From Bacteroidales bacterium (GTDB lineage: Bacteria; Bacteroidota; Bacteroidia; Bacteroidales; TTA-H9), in contig JAUSOY010000038.1 of NCBI GenBank assembly GCA_030656615.1, forward strand, positions 1-64,000: 64,000 bases of DNA. Reading direction: 5' to 3'. Positions 49,201-59,593 of the stretch are shown here, one piece after another. A program made the translations under genes and the position numbers. Each line of letters opens with the position of its first letter. The first letter of the stretch is position 1. The notes beneath the pieces were generated by a model, which was not told the DNA's origin, ran no database searches, and worked only from the letters and a program-made list of their open reading frames with translations.

Positions 49201-49586
49201 TGCAAACCTAAATGTCTTCCATCATCGGGTGAATAAATTCGTTCGATCCCATAGGATTGTAGTTCGGCAATCTCATCAGGCAGAATAACCCCACCGCCGC
49301 CACCAAAAATCCGTATATGTCCGCACCCGGCCTCATGCAATAAATCATGCATATACTTAAAAAACTCCATGTGCCCGCCCTGATACGAAGTAACCGCAAT
49401 GGCCTGAACATCTTCCTGAATGGCACAATCAACAATTTCTCCAACCGAACGATCGTGACCGAGGTGAATCACTTCTGCACCGGTAGCTTGTAGAATCCGG
49501 CGCATAATATTGATGGAAGCATCATGTCCGTCGAATAGAGAAGCAGCTGTAACAATCCGGATATGATTTTCGGGTTTATAAGACAT
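46230..49586 (-). CDS. icmF: Fused isobutyryl-CoA-mutase-type acyl-CoA mutase (B12-binding, G-protein chaperone and mutase domains)
   Basis: B12 motif [15 protein letters not shown]; GTPase [22 protein letters not shown]-terminal methylmalonyl-CoA-mutase-like catalytic domain. Confidence 0.9.
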   Translation of the reverse strand: MSYKPENHIRIVTAASLFDGHDASINIMRRILQATGAEVIHLGHDRSVGEIVDCAIQEDVQAIAVTSYQGGHMEFFKYMHDLLHEAGCGHIRIFGGGGGVILPDEIAELQSYGIERIYSPDDGRHLGLQGMIDDVLTRSDFPAGKDVKPDLDRLKRGEINELARFISAAENFPLEVKESLQYCLDHCESITTPVLGITGTGGAGKSSLIDELIRRFLDFYPSKKIAILSVDPSRRKSGGALLGDRIRMNSVYDSRVYMRSLATRQANVSLSKHIREALCIVKNAGFDLIILESSGIGQSDTGIVDFCNHSLYVMTPEYGAPSQLEKIDMLDFADFVALNKSDKRGAEDALRDVRKQMQRNRTAFDKDTTDMPVFPTIASQFNDNGVNMLFKAVMNRVSESFPDIFDSVEFLKMDTGKQLQIIPPQRVRYLSEISETVRKYNADALKNALLAQQLQSVMETAELILKKTGSDDITIKSLKEELEHKLGQEYLGLLKNWPDRVQSYRDKVFVYHVRNKAIEVDTHTESLAHLQIPKVAVPTYNGWADILKWNLLENFPGEFPFAAGVFPFKREEEDPTRMFAGEGGPERTNKRFHYLSEGMPAIRLSTAFDSVTLYGRDPHQRPDIYGKVGNSGVSICTLDDIKKLYSGFDLADPKTSVSMTINGPAPAMTAFFMNAAIDQQCEKYIIQNGLEADVQYKIQKIYKDHGQKVPHYQGELPNGNNGLGLMLLGVTGDQVLPADVYQKIKADTLCRVRGTVQADILKEDQAQNTCIFSTDFSLKMMGDMQEYFNNQQINNFYSVSISGYHIAEAGANPISQLAFTLANGFTFVEYYLSRGMNIDDFAPNFSFFFSNGIDPEFSVMGRVARLIWSKAMKIRYSANERSQKLKYHIQTSGRSLHAQEIDFNDIRTTLQALYAIYDNCNSLHTNAYDEAITTPTEESVRRAIAIQLIINRELGLAKNQNPLQGSFIIEELTRLVEEAVLSEFDRITSRGGVLGAMETNYQRGKIQEESLYYETLKHTGEYPIIGVNTFLSSAGSPTVLPGEVIRATNEEKENQIANLQRYQKAWETEATVELKRLNDVALMSGNTFECLMEVCKFASLGSITDALFHSGGKYRRNL

Positions 49587-49692
49587 CGTTTAAGTTTTAA
49601 TTCGTAATCAATGCATAAATATATCAATTATTAAATATCAAAATCATGATTTATGTTCAAAAATTTATCATTCTATTAAAATACTTTTATCA

Positions 49693-50259
49693 TTGCATAA
49701 AAAAACAATGTCAGAACATCTGCTCTCCTTTTTCCGTTATTGTCCAGTTTGCGGTCAGCAAAAGATTCGTTTTGATGAAAAGAAATCCATAAGGTGTGGT
49801 CAGTGCGGATTGATTTATTATTCAAATCCGGCGGGAGCTGTTGCTGCTCTTATTTTTGATGATAAAGGACGATTGCTCTTTACGAGGCGTGCACACGATC
49901 CAGCCAAGGGTTCACTCGATTTGCCAGGCGGTTTCATCGACCCAATGGAAAATGCCGAAGAAGCATTAATCCGGGAAATTCGAGAAGAACTCGGTATTGA
50001 ACTCAGTAAAATTAAATATGCAGGAAGTATAGACAACCGCTATCAATACGCGGGAGTCACCTATCATACCATCGATCTTATTTTCCTTTGCAAAGTAGAA
50101 AATTTCGATCACATGAAAGCCGGAGACGATATTACTTCTTTTGAATTCAGGAATATAAACGAAACCAGCCCCGATGAGGTAGGGCTGGAATCATTAAGAA
50201 AAGTATTTATAAAATTAAAATCCGGAGCTTATTCAGGAATGCTATCCGATTTTATTTGA
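49693..50259 (+). CDS. NUDIX hydrolase with N-terminal zinc ribbon
   Basis: CPVCGQQ..CGQCGL; Nudix box GGFIDPMENAEEALIREIREELGI. Confidence 0.93.
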   Translation: MHKKTMSEHLLSFFRYCPVCGQQKIRFDEKKSIRCGQCGLIYYSNPAGAVAALIFDDKGRLLFTRRAHDPAKGSLDLPGGFIDPMENAEEALIREIREELGIELSKIKYAGSIDNRYQYAGVTYHTIDLIFLCKVENFDHMKAGDDITSFEFRNINETSPDEVGLESLRKVFIKLKSGAYSGMLSDFI

Positions 50260-51773
50260 GATAGACCCTGCCGTGAAATGGTAAACCAGCCTTCTTCCCG
50301 ATTAAAATCTCCGGTAAAGTTTCGCCACGAAATTTTACCAACAGCCTCATCATTAAGAAATATGCGGGTTGACTCGGGTATATAAACAATAATATCGAGT
50401 TCCTGTCGGTGATACGTATCGCTCAAAGGCACTGAAAAATACCGATCAAGTTTCAGTTCATATTCTGAATATTGCCAATTATAGAGTATTGTTTTTGATA
50501 GAATCCTGGCTTCTTCTTCTGAAATACCACGGGCCGATGTAAGAAACTCAACATAAAGGCTATCACCGTCCGAAGGTCGGATGGAAATACTTGGTATTGA
50601 ATGAAAAAACCGACCTTCGGGTAAACGGGTAACATCGGGACTTAAAGAACGTCCGGGGAAATTAATATACTCAGCATTAAGTCTGCGCTGCATTTGTATG
50701 CTCACACTATCCGGGCTTTTAACAACAAGGGTTTGTATGTGATGTTCAGCACCATTGTGTGAAAATGCCTCTTGAAATTTAAAAACCAGCATAGCGGTCG
50801 AAAATGCTCCGGCAACCAAGAGAACTGTAAGAACCAAAGGAATTTGCCGGGTATTGTGCTTCCACCCAATTAATAATTTAAGACCTGCATAGGTCATCAG
50901 TCCAAACAAAGATATTATGGTAAGTCCGGCCGTAAAATACAATTCCCATCGTAAAGCACTATTTGGGATGGTCATCATGATTAAGTCTACAAAAGATGCA
51001 TCAAACAACATATAACTACCCATCTGAAAATCATCCTGAATAAGCATCAGTACCGTTAATCCAACTGACCAACCAATGACCAGCAACAGCAATATTATCC
51101 CCACCAGCCTTCCAAGCAATTTCAGTACAAAAAGTAATATACGTCCCAGTACACTAAAAAATGATGATATAAGATTCGTGAAAGCAGCAGGATTATTATT
51201 TTGAAACCGTTTTTTTTCCTGACGAAAACGTTTCATCAGATTTTCAACATTAACTTCCTGACCATGCATTTCTAGCCGGTCTGACATACTTTGAGCCTCA
51301 GGTATAACAAACCAAAGAACCAAATAGAATAATACCCCACTAAAATAGAAAAAGGATATCAGAACAAATGCCAGGCGCACCCATACAGGATCAATGCGCG
51401 CCCAGGCCGCAATTCCCGAAGCCACGCCAGCAATCATCCTTCGATCAGGATCTCTGTACATTCGTTTTTCAGTTTTTGCTGTTGCACGATAATCCTGTGA
51501 CTTTTGGCCCGCGTCGTCCCAATCCTGAGGTTGCCCCATTTCATTGATCACCTGATTAACCTGAACCAATGATATTGTTAACTGAGCTTCATTTTGATAC
51601 TGAGCAAAAAGATCAGAAATCCGCGACTCAATGTCTTCCAATATCTCCTCTGCACCCGTCTCATTACTAAAATGCATCCTCAATCCATCAAGATATGCCG
51701 TTAATATTTGATAAGCATCTTCATCGATATTGAAATTACGTCCTCCGATATTAACCGAAAAATTTGTTTTCAT
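50229..51773 (-). CDS. PspC domain-containing membrane protein
   Basis: RMYRDPDRRMIAGVASGIAAWARIDPVWVRLAFVLISFFYFSGVLFYLVLWFVIPEA. Confidence 0.93.
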   Translation of the reverse strand: MKTNFSVNIGGRNFNIDEDAYQILTAYLDGLRMHFSNETGAEEILEDIESRISDLFAQYQNEAQLTISLVQVNQVINEMGQPQDWDDAGQKSQDYRATAKTEKRMYRDPDRRMIAGVASGIAAWARIDPVWVRLAFVLISFFYFSGVLFYLVLWFVIPEAQSMSDRLEMHGQEVNVENLMKRFRQEKKRFQNNNPAAFTNLISSFFSVLGRILLFVLKLLGRLVGIILLLLVIGWSVGLTVLMLIQDDFQMGSYMLFDASFVDLIMMTIPNSALRWELYFTAGLTIISLFGLMTYAGLKLLIGWKHNTRQIPLVLTVLLVAGAFSTAMLVFKFQEAFSHNGAEHHIQTLVVKSPDSVSIQMQRRLNAEYINFPGRSLSPDVTRLPEGRFFHSIPSISIRPSDGDSLYVEFLTSARGISEEEARILSKTILYNWQYSEYELKLDRYFSVPLSDTYHRQELDIIVYIPESTRIFLNDEAVGKISWRNFTGDFNREEGWFTISRQGLSQIKSDSIPE

Positions 51774-51784
51774 GGATTTGTTTT

Positions 51785-52114
51785 TTAATTGTTAATCAAA
51801 TTATTAACAGATTCGACCAAAGATTTCCAACCTTCGGCCAACTCATCTAAAAATCGCCGGCCATCAACCGTTATTGAATAATACTTCCGTGGTGGCCCTG
51901 AATTGGATTCCTCCCAGCGATAACTGAGAAACCCTTCGTTTTTCATGCGGGTAAGAATGGGATATAAAGTTCCTTCCACCACAAGCAAATGGGCATCCTT
52001 GAGTCGCTGCAATATATCGGAAGCATACGCTTCCTTTTCCGATATCGCCGCCAGAATGCACAACTCGAGAACCCCCTTCCGCATTTGCGCTACATTGTTT
52101 TCGACTTTTGCCAT
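51785..52114 (-). CDS. PadR family transcriptional regulator
   Basis: MRKGVLELCILAAISEKEAYASDILQRL...VVEGTLYPILTRMKNEGFLSYRWEESNSGPPRKYYSIT. Confidence 0.96.
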   Translation of the reverse strand: MAKVENNVAQMRKGVLELCILAAISEKEAYASDILQRLKDAHLLVVEGTLYPILTRMKNEGFLSYRWEESNSGPPRKYYSITVDGRRFLDELAEGWKSLVESVNNLINN

Positions 52115-52319
52115 GATCTGATATTTATTTCATGATTCATTTTTACAAAATGATGCTGCAAATATAAAACTATTTTTAGTACTATGCAATACAAAGTACC
52201 AAATATTTTTAAGTTCTCTCAAAAAAAACATAGTGCAGGGGTAATCACTTTTTGATTTCCGTGGAGTAATTCGTAATATTGTGTAACAGAATTACTGACA
52301 ATTTCCTAAAAACTGGCTT

Positions 52320-53618
52320 ATGATTAAGCAAATCGTTTTCTTATTGGTACTGCTACTTACGTTGGCGGTATTTTCATATTCGGCATGGCGCATTTTTCGC
52401 CTTATGAGGCTGCTTAAGCCTTTTCCGATTAAAGAATTTGGCAAGCGCTTCCGCGAAATGATGGTTGTTGCCATGTTTCAGAGCCGCATTTTCAGAAGAC
52501 CCATAGTAGGTCTTATGCATGCCCTGGTTTTCTGGGGATTTTTGGTTATCCTTTTTGGCAGCATTGAAATGATTATTGATGGATTATTCGGAACTGAAAG
52601 GATACTTTCTGCCCTTGGACCAGTGTATACAGTGTTAATTTTTACCGGTGATGTATTTGCTCTTATTGTCCTGATAGCCATCAAAGCATTTCTTGGACGA
52701 AGAATTTTTATGCACATTCCCCGGTTTTATGGCGTCGAAATGAAGCCCATTTCCAAACTGGATGCTAATCTGGCTCTTACGCTGATACTATTATTAATGG
52801 TGAGTTTGCTGGGCATGAATATTTTCTACGATTTAATGAGCCAGAGAACAGCAGCCAGCTGTTTTCCGGTAAGTCATTTTATAGCTGGATTCATTCCTGT
52901 ATTGGAAACTGGTACGATTCATTTCTGGCATGAATTATTCTGGTGGACGCATATCGTATTGATTTTCATTTTTGCCAACTACCTCCCCTACTCCAAGCAT
53001 TTTCATGTATTTATGTCGGTTCCCAATGTATTCTTAAGCAGGCTTGAGCCTTTGGGATATTTATCACACATGCCTAATATTGAAAAAGAAGTTCGGATGA
53101 TGATGAATCCTGAAACAGCTTTCGCAGCTGCTCCAGAGGGCGAGGCAGCACCCGAACGATTCGGTGTTAAAGACATAGAAGATGTCAGCTGGAAAACATA
53201 TTTCGATTCACTGGCCTGCACCGAATGCGGACGCTGTACTTCCGTTTGCCCTGCAAATATGACGGGTAAGAAATTATCACCCCGAAAAATAATTATGGAC
53301 GTACGGGCCAGAATGAAAGAAAAGTCGAATGGATTGCTTAAACATGGGAAAACTTATGATGATCAACGTGCACTTCTTCGCGAATTCATATCCGAAGAAG
53401 AACTTTGGGCCTGTACCACTTGTAATGCTTGTGCCAGGGAATGTCCTGTAAGCATCAATCATCCATCAATTATTGTTGATATGCGTCGTTTTCTTGTTAT
53501 GGAAGAAGCTGCTGCACCAGCCGCACTTAATTCCATGTTTTCCTACATCGAAAACAATGGTGCTCCCTGGCAATATCCGGCCGAAGACCGAGAAATATGG
53601 ATGAATAACATGAACTAG
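52320..53618 (+). CDS. Membrane (Fe-S)-binding protein, HdrC / NarI-like fusion
   Basis: N-terminal TM region plus two 4Fe-4S motifs CTECGRCTSVCP and CTTCNACARECP. Confidence 0.9.
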   Translation: MIKQIVFLLVLLLTLAVFSYSAWRIFRLMRLLKPFPIKEFGKRFREMMVVAMFQSRIFRRPIVGLMHALVFWGFLVILFGSIEMIIDGLFGTERILSALGPVYTVLIFTGDVFALIVLIAIKAFLGRRIFMHIPRFYGVEMKPISKLDANLALTLILLLMVSLLGMNIFYDLMSQRTAASCFPVSHFIAGFIPVLETGTIHFWHELFWWTHIVLIFIFANYLPYSKHFHVFMSVPNVFLSRLEPLGYLSHMPNIEKEVRMMMNPETAFAAAPEGEAAPERFGVKDIEDVSWKTYFDSLACTECGRCTSVCPANMTGKKLSPRKIIMDVRARMKEKSNGLLKHGKTYDDQRALLREFISEEELWACTTCNACARECPVSINHPSIIVDMRRFLVMEEAAAPAALNSMFSYIENNGAPWQYPAEDREIWMNNMN

Positions 53619-53658
53619 CCTTCGCAGACAATCCCAATCAATTCAAAAAAAAACAACC

Positions 53659-54444
53659 ATGGAATACACAATACCACTGATGGCCGATTTACTTCAGCAA
53701 AATAAAAAACCGGAGTATTTATTCTGGGTAGGCTGTGCGGGAGCTTTCGACCAGCGTTACCGCAAAGTAACTCAAGCTTTTGCCAAAATTCTGATTCATC
53801 TGGGAACCGATTTTGGCTGTTTGGGAGCCGAAGAAACCTGTACGGGTGATCCGGCCCGAAGGGCCGGCAATGAAATGCTATATCAGATGCAAGCTTTGCA
53901 GGTTATTGAGACTTTAAAAGCTTATGATGTAAAAAAAATTATCGCAATTTGTCCACACTGCTTTAATATATTTAAAAACGAATACCCGGACCTGGGTGGA
54001 AATTATGAAGTAATTCATTATACTCAGTTTCTCAGAGATGCTTTGGATAATGGCAAACTTAAAATTTCTTCCGATGTTTTCTCCGGCAAAAACGTCACCT
54101 TCCACGATCCGTGTTATCTGGGAAGAGCGAATGACGAATACGAGGCTCCGCGTACAATCCTTCAAAAAGCATGCACGCAAATAACAGAATTACCACGCAA
54201 TAAAAGTTTTGCGTTATGTTGTGGTGCAGGGGGCGCGCAAATGTTTAAAGAAACAGAAGCCGGCGATTCCGAAGTATTTGCCGAAAGAACCCGTGAAGTC
54301 GTGGAAAGCAAAGCCGATATTGTAGCCACATCATGCCCATTTTGTATGACCATGTTTACAGATGGCATTAAATTTATCGACAAACAAGACGAAATAAAAA
54401 ATCTGGACATTGCCGAAATTGTTGCTCAGGCGCTTAAACTTTAA
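53659..54444 (+). CDS. (Fe-S)-binding protein, HdrB-like (CCG domains)
   Basis: FWVGCAGAFDQRY...FHDPCYLGR...FALCCGAGGAQMF: two cysteine-rich CCG-type domains. Confidence 0.92.
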   Translation: MEYTIPLMADLLQQNKKPEYLFWVGCAGAFDQRYRKVTQAFAKILIHLGTDFGCLGAEETCTGDPARRAGNEMLYQMQALQVIETLKAYDVKKIIAICPHCFNIFKNEYPDLGGNYEVIHYTQFLRDALDNGKLKISSDVFSGKNVTFHDPCYLGRANDEYEAPRTILQKACTQITELPRNKSFALCCGAGGAQMFKETEAGDSEVFAERTREVVESKADIVATSCPFCMTMFTDGIKFIDKQDEIKNLDIAEIVAQALKL

Positions 54445-54732
54445 TCATTTACCAGCGGTCGAACAAAATTTTTAGCGATTAGCTTTCCCGATCAAACGCA
54501 TTAATGGATTATTAATCAGAATATAGTTCGTCAGAATTTCTTATGAACCAAAAAAGGTAAATAGGGCAAGGCTATTACTGGGCGTAATTCAGCCCATTCT
54601 TTACTTACAATCAAATTATGAAACCACTTTTTTTTGACCAATAAATTAAACCTTTGGTATTAAATACACTCCAATTCTGTAAACCTAAAAGGGTATCGTC
54701 AAAGACCAAATAATCAATCAGAAAAATATTCG

Positions 54733-57558
54733 ATGAAGAAATTTTATCTTGCGGTTTCAATATGCATGTTATACAGTTTTGGAGCATCAGCACAAAGTGT
54801 GAGTGTTACAGGATTACTGTTGAATGAAGACAATGGAAAAGCAATAAACGGAGCCAATGTTCTTTTTGCCAACAATAGGGATACTACTTCCGGAAAAGGA
54901 GGTGTTAGTAATGAAGCAGGTGTTTTCGTGGTTGATAATCTCAGAGCCGGAAGGTACATGCTTCGAATAAGCCACATTTCCTATAAAACATACCAAATGC
55001 CGGTTATGCTGAAAGAAGGCAAAAACGATTTGGGAACTATTGTTTTTAAGCCAACAGCAAAAATGCTTAAAGACGTTGAAATTCAAGCCAATGCTGTCAA
55101 AGTTGAAATCAGCGGGGATACGACTCAATACAGAGCTGACGGATTTAAAATTAATCCGGATGCCAGCACACAGGATTTAATTACAAAAATGCCCGGCATT
55201 ACCGTAGAAAATGGGACAGTAAAAGCCCAGGGTGAAGAAGTAAAACGTGTTTTGGTGGATGGTAAACAATTTTTTGGCGATGATCCGAATATGGCCCTTA
55301 AAAATTTACCTGCAGAAATCGTTGATAAAATCCAGGTATTTGATCAACTAAGTGATCAATCACAATTCACTGGTTTTGATGATGGAAACTCCGTTAAAAC
55401 CATGAATATCGTAACCCGATCAGGAAACCGTAACGGTCAATTTGGGAAATTTTACGGTGGGTATGGTACTGATGATCGTTTTTCAGGCGGATTAAGCCTT
55501 AACCTTTTTAATGGAGCCCGAAAGATTACCATCTTAGGCTTGTCTAACAATATTAACCAGCAAAACTTTGCGGTTCAGGATCTCATGGGAGCTATGGGAG
55601 GTGGCGGACATGGGAGGCGGGGTGGCGGTTTAAATAATTTCATGGTTGGTCAACAAAACGGAATAACTAAAACACATGCTTTTGGATTCAATTATGCGGA
55701 TGAGTGGAATAACAAAATGAAAATCAATGGAAGCTATTTCGTTAATTATTCGGATAATAAAAACATCTCTGAACTTGTCCGTGATTATGTATCAGGCAGA
55801 AATTTGGGTCAGAAATATTACGAAAACTCAGACAGCAAAACCGAAAACCTGAATCATAGGTTCAATTTCCGTTTCGACTATGATATCGATTCTTCCAATT
55901 CATTACTTATTCGTCCTTCATTTACATATCAGGACAATAATAAGTCCAATATGCTGGATGGTAGATATTTGAAAACTGATAGCACATTAATGAATCAGAC
56001 CATAAGTAAGGATGGCAGTAATCAGGAAGCCATAAGTTTCTCAAATAATATCCTATGGCGTCATAAATTAGGAAAAAAGGGAAGAACATTTTCAATAAAC
56101 ATTGGCACCGACTACAATAATCGCAATGGCTCCACTAATTTGTTATCGCAGAATATTTATCACATACCTTTTGACTCAATATATTTAATCGACCAGAATG
56201 CGGATATATACAATGAGGGATATACCTTATCAGCAAACATTTCATATACTGAACCTTTGGGGAAAAATGGTCAACTCGAATTCAACTACAATCCATCATA
56301 CAACTATAACGATGCCAATAAGGAAACCTTCGAAAGGGATACGGTAAGCAATCTATACAATATCGCCGTAAATAGTCTTTCAAATGTATATGTTACCAGG
56401 TATACTTTTCATCGCTCGGGAATAAGTTATCGTTACCGCTTAGAGGAACTCAATTTCCACTTTGGCTTTCAATATCAATATGCCGAGTTAAATGGGGATC
56501 AAACCTTACCATACACGAGTGAGGTCAATAAAACGTTTAAAAACATACTGCCCAATGCGATGCTGAATTATCGATTCAGTAAAACAAACAACCTGAGAGT
56601 GTATTACCGGAGTTCAACCCGTCAGCCATCGGTATCACAACTTCAAGATGTTGTTGACAATTCAAACAACCTATTGGTATCTACAGGTAACCCCGATTTA
56701 AAACAAGAATATTCACAAATGCTAATGGCACGTTATTCGGCTGTTAATCCAAAAAATTCGAATAACTTCTTTATTATGTTTAATGTGCAGAATTCGATGG
56801 ATTATATTGGCACATCAACCATAACCATTGATACCATCACACAATTACCCAATGGCTATACCATGCTTCCCGGAACTCAGTTGAGTATGCCTGTTAACCT
56901 TAACGGGTACTGGAGTTTACGCTCATTTGTAACTTACGGTGTACCTGTCAAATGGATTAAATCGAGCATTAATATAAACAGCGGAGTTAATTGGAGCCGT
57001 TCACCGGGTCTGGTGAATATGGTGACAAACTATTCAAATACCACCAGTTTAACAGCAGGGCTAGTAATAGCGAGCAACATTAGTCCAAAAGTTGATTTTA
57101 CTTTATCCACTTTTGGAAATTACAATATTGTTAAAAACAGTCTAAATGCTAACTTAGATAATAACTACCACACACAGGTATCAAGCATTCGGTTTAACTG
57201 GATTTTTGGTAAGAATTTCGTATTTAATACCGATATGAATCACATGCTTTACACAGGACTTGATGACGCATATAATCAGAGTTTGTGGTTATGGAATGCT
57301 TCTTTTGGAAAGAAAATCTTCGCCAATCAAAGAGGAGAAATCAAACTGGGCGTTTCTGATATTCTTGGACAGAACCAAAGCATTAGTCGAAATGTCACCA
57401 GTACATACTTAGAAGATGTAAAAACCAATTCTTTACAACGTTATATCATGTTGACATTCACATATAATCTTAGAAATTTTCAATCAAAAAACCCTCCTGA
57501 CGCTGATCGTCCTCCGTTTATGATGATGCAAGGCATGCGCCCACCACACGAACATTGA
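54733..57558 (+). CDS. Outer membrane beta-barrel (TonB-dependent-receptor-like) protein with carboxypeptidase-like N-terminal domain
   Basis: SVTGLLLNEDNGKAINGANVLF...LITKMPGITVENGTVKAQGEEVKRVLVDGKQFFGDDPNMALKNLPAEIVDKIQVF (plug-like). Confidence 0.9.
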   Translation: MKKFYLAVSICMLYSFGASAQSVSVTGLLLNEDNGKAINGANVLFANNRDTTSGKGGVSNEAGVFVVDNLRAGRYMLRISHISYKTYQMPVMLKEGKNDLGTIVFKPTAKMLKDVEIQANAVKVEISGDTTQYRADGFKINPDASTQDLITKMPGITVENGTVKAQGEEVKRVLVDGKQFFGDDPNMALKNLPAEIVDKIQVFDQLSDQSQFTGFDDGNSVKTMNIVTRSGNRNGQFGKFYGGYGTDDRFSGGLSLNLFNGARKITILGLSNNINQQNFAVQDLMGAMGGGGHGRRGGGLNNFMVGQQNGITKTHAFGFNYADEWNNKMKINGSYFVNYSDNKNISELVRDYVSGRNLGQKYYENSDSKTENLNHRFNFRFDYDIDSSNSLLIRPSFTYQDNNKSNMLDGRYLKTDSTLMNQTISKDGSNQEAISFSNNILWRHKLGKKGRTFSINIGTDYNNRNGSTNLLSQNIYHIPFDSIYLIDQNADIYNEGYTLSANISYTEPLGKNGQLEFNYNPSYNYNDANKETFERDTVSNLYNIAVNSLSNVYVTRYTFHRSGISYRYRLEELNFHFGFQYQYAELNGDQTLPYTSEVNKTFKNILPNAMLNYRFSKTNNLRVYYRSSTRQPSVSQLQDVVDNSNNLLVSTGNPDLKQEYSQMLMARYSAVNPKNSNNFFIMFNVQNSMDYIGTSTITIDTITQLPNGYTMLPGTQLSMPVNLNGYWSLRSFVTYGVPVKWIKSSININSGVNWSRSPGLVNMVTNYSNTTSLTAGLVIASNISPKVDFTLSTFGNYNIVKNSLNANLDNNYHTQVSSIRFNWIFGKNFVFNTDMNHMLYTGLDDAYNQSLWLWNASFGKKIFANQRGEIKLGVSDILGQNQSISRNVTSTYLEDVKTNSLQRYIMLTFTYNLRNFQSKNPPDADRPPFMMMQGMRPPHEH

Positions 57559-58180
57559 TCCCGAAATCTGTCCTCATGAATAGCACAAAATCTTAGATTT
57601 AAATTCAATAATACTAAGGTCAAAATCCTTGCTGTATCCTTCATGTAATATTTCATATGTTGAATAAAATACAATTTGAAGGAGTATTCGAAAAAACGGG
57701 GGAAATGCTTTTAAGCTTTTTAGATTCGACTTGCAAACCGCTGTTAGAAATCATTAACTCAGCATCATATGAAAATGTTTACTTAGTATTACATTGATAA
57801 AAGAAGGGGGGAAACCCAATTCATTCAAAAATTGGGTAGAAAACCAAGTCCATTGAAAGAGTATCAACTATTGTGAACATCATTCTACAAAAACACATTC
57901 CTTGTATTCCCCTCTATATTAACAGATTAAATCATAACTTATAAGATTTTTATTAAAAAACTTAAGAATTTTGTAAAAAAGGAGTAAAACCGTATTAATT
58001 TTGCGTAGATTTAGAGGGAGTTTATTCATATTTTAGACTTGTCCTTTTTTGATTTTTCAAGCAAAAATTAAAAATTGACCTGTTGTGTGATTAGTAAGCT
58101 CTTGGCATGAAATACGTTAACATTATACTATCACTTTTATACGGTTTAATGTTTTAAATGCTCTAAAACGAAGTGAAATT

Positions 58181-59593
58181 ATGACTACTCATGACCGTCC
58201 GCCCGCAGTTTCAGGAAAGTTCTATCCTGCCAGCCCAACTGAACTTCAAGCCCAGGTCAGAAATTATTTAGATAATAATCCAAGTCATCCTGAAGAAAAC
58301 TTGGCAGCACTTATCGTACCTCATGCGGGATACATTTATTCAGGTGAGGTAGCTGCATACGCTTATAATCAAATTCCCCGAAATAAAAAATATTCCAATA
58401 TTTTTATCATTGGCCCCAGTCACAGAAGTAGTTTTGAAGGCGCATCCGTTTATAATCAGGGCGATTACATGACCCCAATGGGTAAAGTAAAAGTTAATAC
58501 CATTATCTCAAACGAACTTATTAACACGTCATCCTTCTTCTCGTATAAGCCCGAAGCTGATTTATATGAACACAATCTTGAAGTTCAACTGCCTTTTCTT
58601 CAGGAAATTTTAGGAAGTGATATCCGCATCGTTCCAATACTGGTGGGCTCGGAAAACAGGATAGTTCAGAAAGAAATTGCCCGAAAACTTCAACAATGGT
58701 TCAATTCCGATAATTTATTCATCATTTCTACTGATTTTTCACATTACCCGGGATACTATGACGCTAAAAGAGCAGATAGTATCACGGCCGAAGCTATTGT
58801 TCAGAATAATCCGGATATTTTATATGAGGCATTGCTCAAAAACAAAGAGGAAAACATTAAAGGCCTATCAACCAGTTTGTGCGGGGCAAATGCCATCAGC
58901 ATACTGCTGAATATTACCCACGAACAATCTCATTATAAGTATATACCATTACATTACCGAAATTCAGGCGATTCGCCCTTTGGTGAAAAAGAGCGAGTGG
59001 TGGGTTACTATTCGATGAAAATAGTAAGGGATATAGATTCCAAAGAATGCATCTTAACAACGCATCAAAAAAAACAACTTCTTCATCTTGCCCGTAAAAC
59101 GCTTGAGTATTATTTAAAAACTAATATTCGTCCTAAATATTCCGATTTTGTTGATAATGAAATTCGAAATGAGCGGTGTGGTGTATTTGTTACTCTGTAT
59201 AAACATGATGAATTACGTGGTTGTATCGGACGATTCAATCCAGACATGCCTCTTCCTGAACTAATTATGGAAATGGCCATATCTTCTGCCTTGTATGACA
59301 GACGATTTACTCCGGTTGAAATAGAAGAACTGGACGACATTCGCATCGAGATTTCTGTCCTTACACCCATGAAAAAGATTAACTCGGAAGATGAGATTAT
59401 TTTAGGCAAACATGGGATTTACATCAGCAAAGGGCACTACAATGGCACATTTCTGCCAAAAGTAGCCGTACAAACCGGTTGGAGTCTGACTGATTTTCTG
59501 GGGCATTGCAGCCGCGATAAAGCGGGTCTCGGATGGACTGGATGGAAAGATGCCGATATATATACCTTCGAAAGCATCGATTTTATAGAGTAG
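58181..59593 (+). CDS. AmmeMemoRadiSam system protein B-A fusion (MEMO1 + AMMECR1)
   Basis: N-terminal PAVSGKFYPA...LIVPHAGYIYSGEVAAYAY (MEMO). C-terminal GVFVTLYKHDELRGCIGRF...LPKVAVQTGWSLTDFLGHCSRDKAGLG (AMMECR1). Confidence 0.95.
   Translation: MTTHDRPPAVSGKFYPASPTELQAQVRNYLDNNPSHPEENLAALIVPHAGYIYSGEVAAYAYNQIPRNKKYSNIFIIGPSHRSSFEGASVYNQGDYMTPMGKVKVNTIISNELINTSSFFSYKPEADLYEHNLEVQLPFLQEILGSDIRIVPILVGSENRIVQKEIARKLQQWFNSDNLFIISTDFSHYPGYYDAKRADSITAEAIVQNNPDILYEALLKNKEENIKGLSTSLCGANAISILLNITHEQSHYKYIPLHYRNSGDSPFGEKERVVGYYSMKIVRDIDSKECILTTHQKKQLLHLARKTLEYYLKTNIRPKYSDFVDNEIRNERCGVFVTLYKHDELRGCIGRFNPDMPLPELIMEMAISSALYDRRFTPVEIEELDDIRIEISVLTPMKKINSEDEIILGKHGIYISKGHYNGTFLPKVAVQTGWSLTDFLGHCSRDKAGLGWTGWKDADIYTFESIDFIE

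Noticed and set aside
49587-49692. Cobalamin riboswitch for icmF or neighbouring genes
   Set aside because: The upstream intergenic region is about 100 bp, AT-rich and lacks a recognisable B12-box; too short for the class.
53849-53867. CCGGCCCGAAGGGCCGG palindrome in the HdrB-like gene
   Set aside because: Explained by codons for the conserved DPARRAGNE motif; no evidence that it is a mobile repeat.
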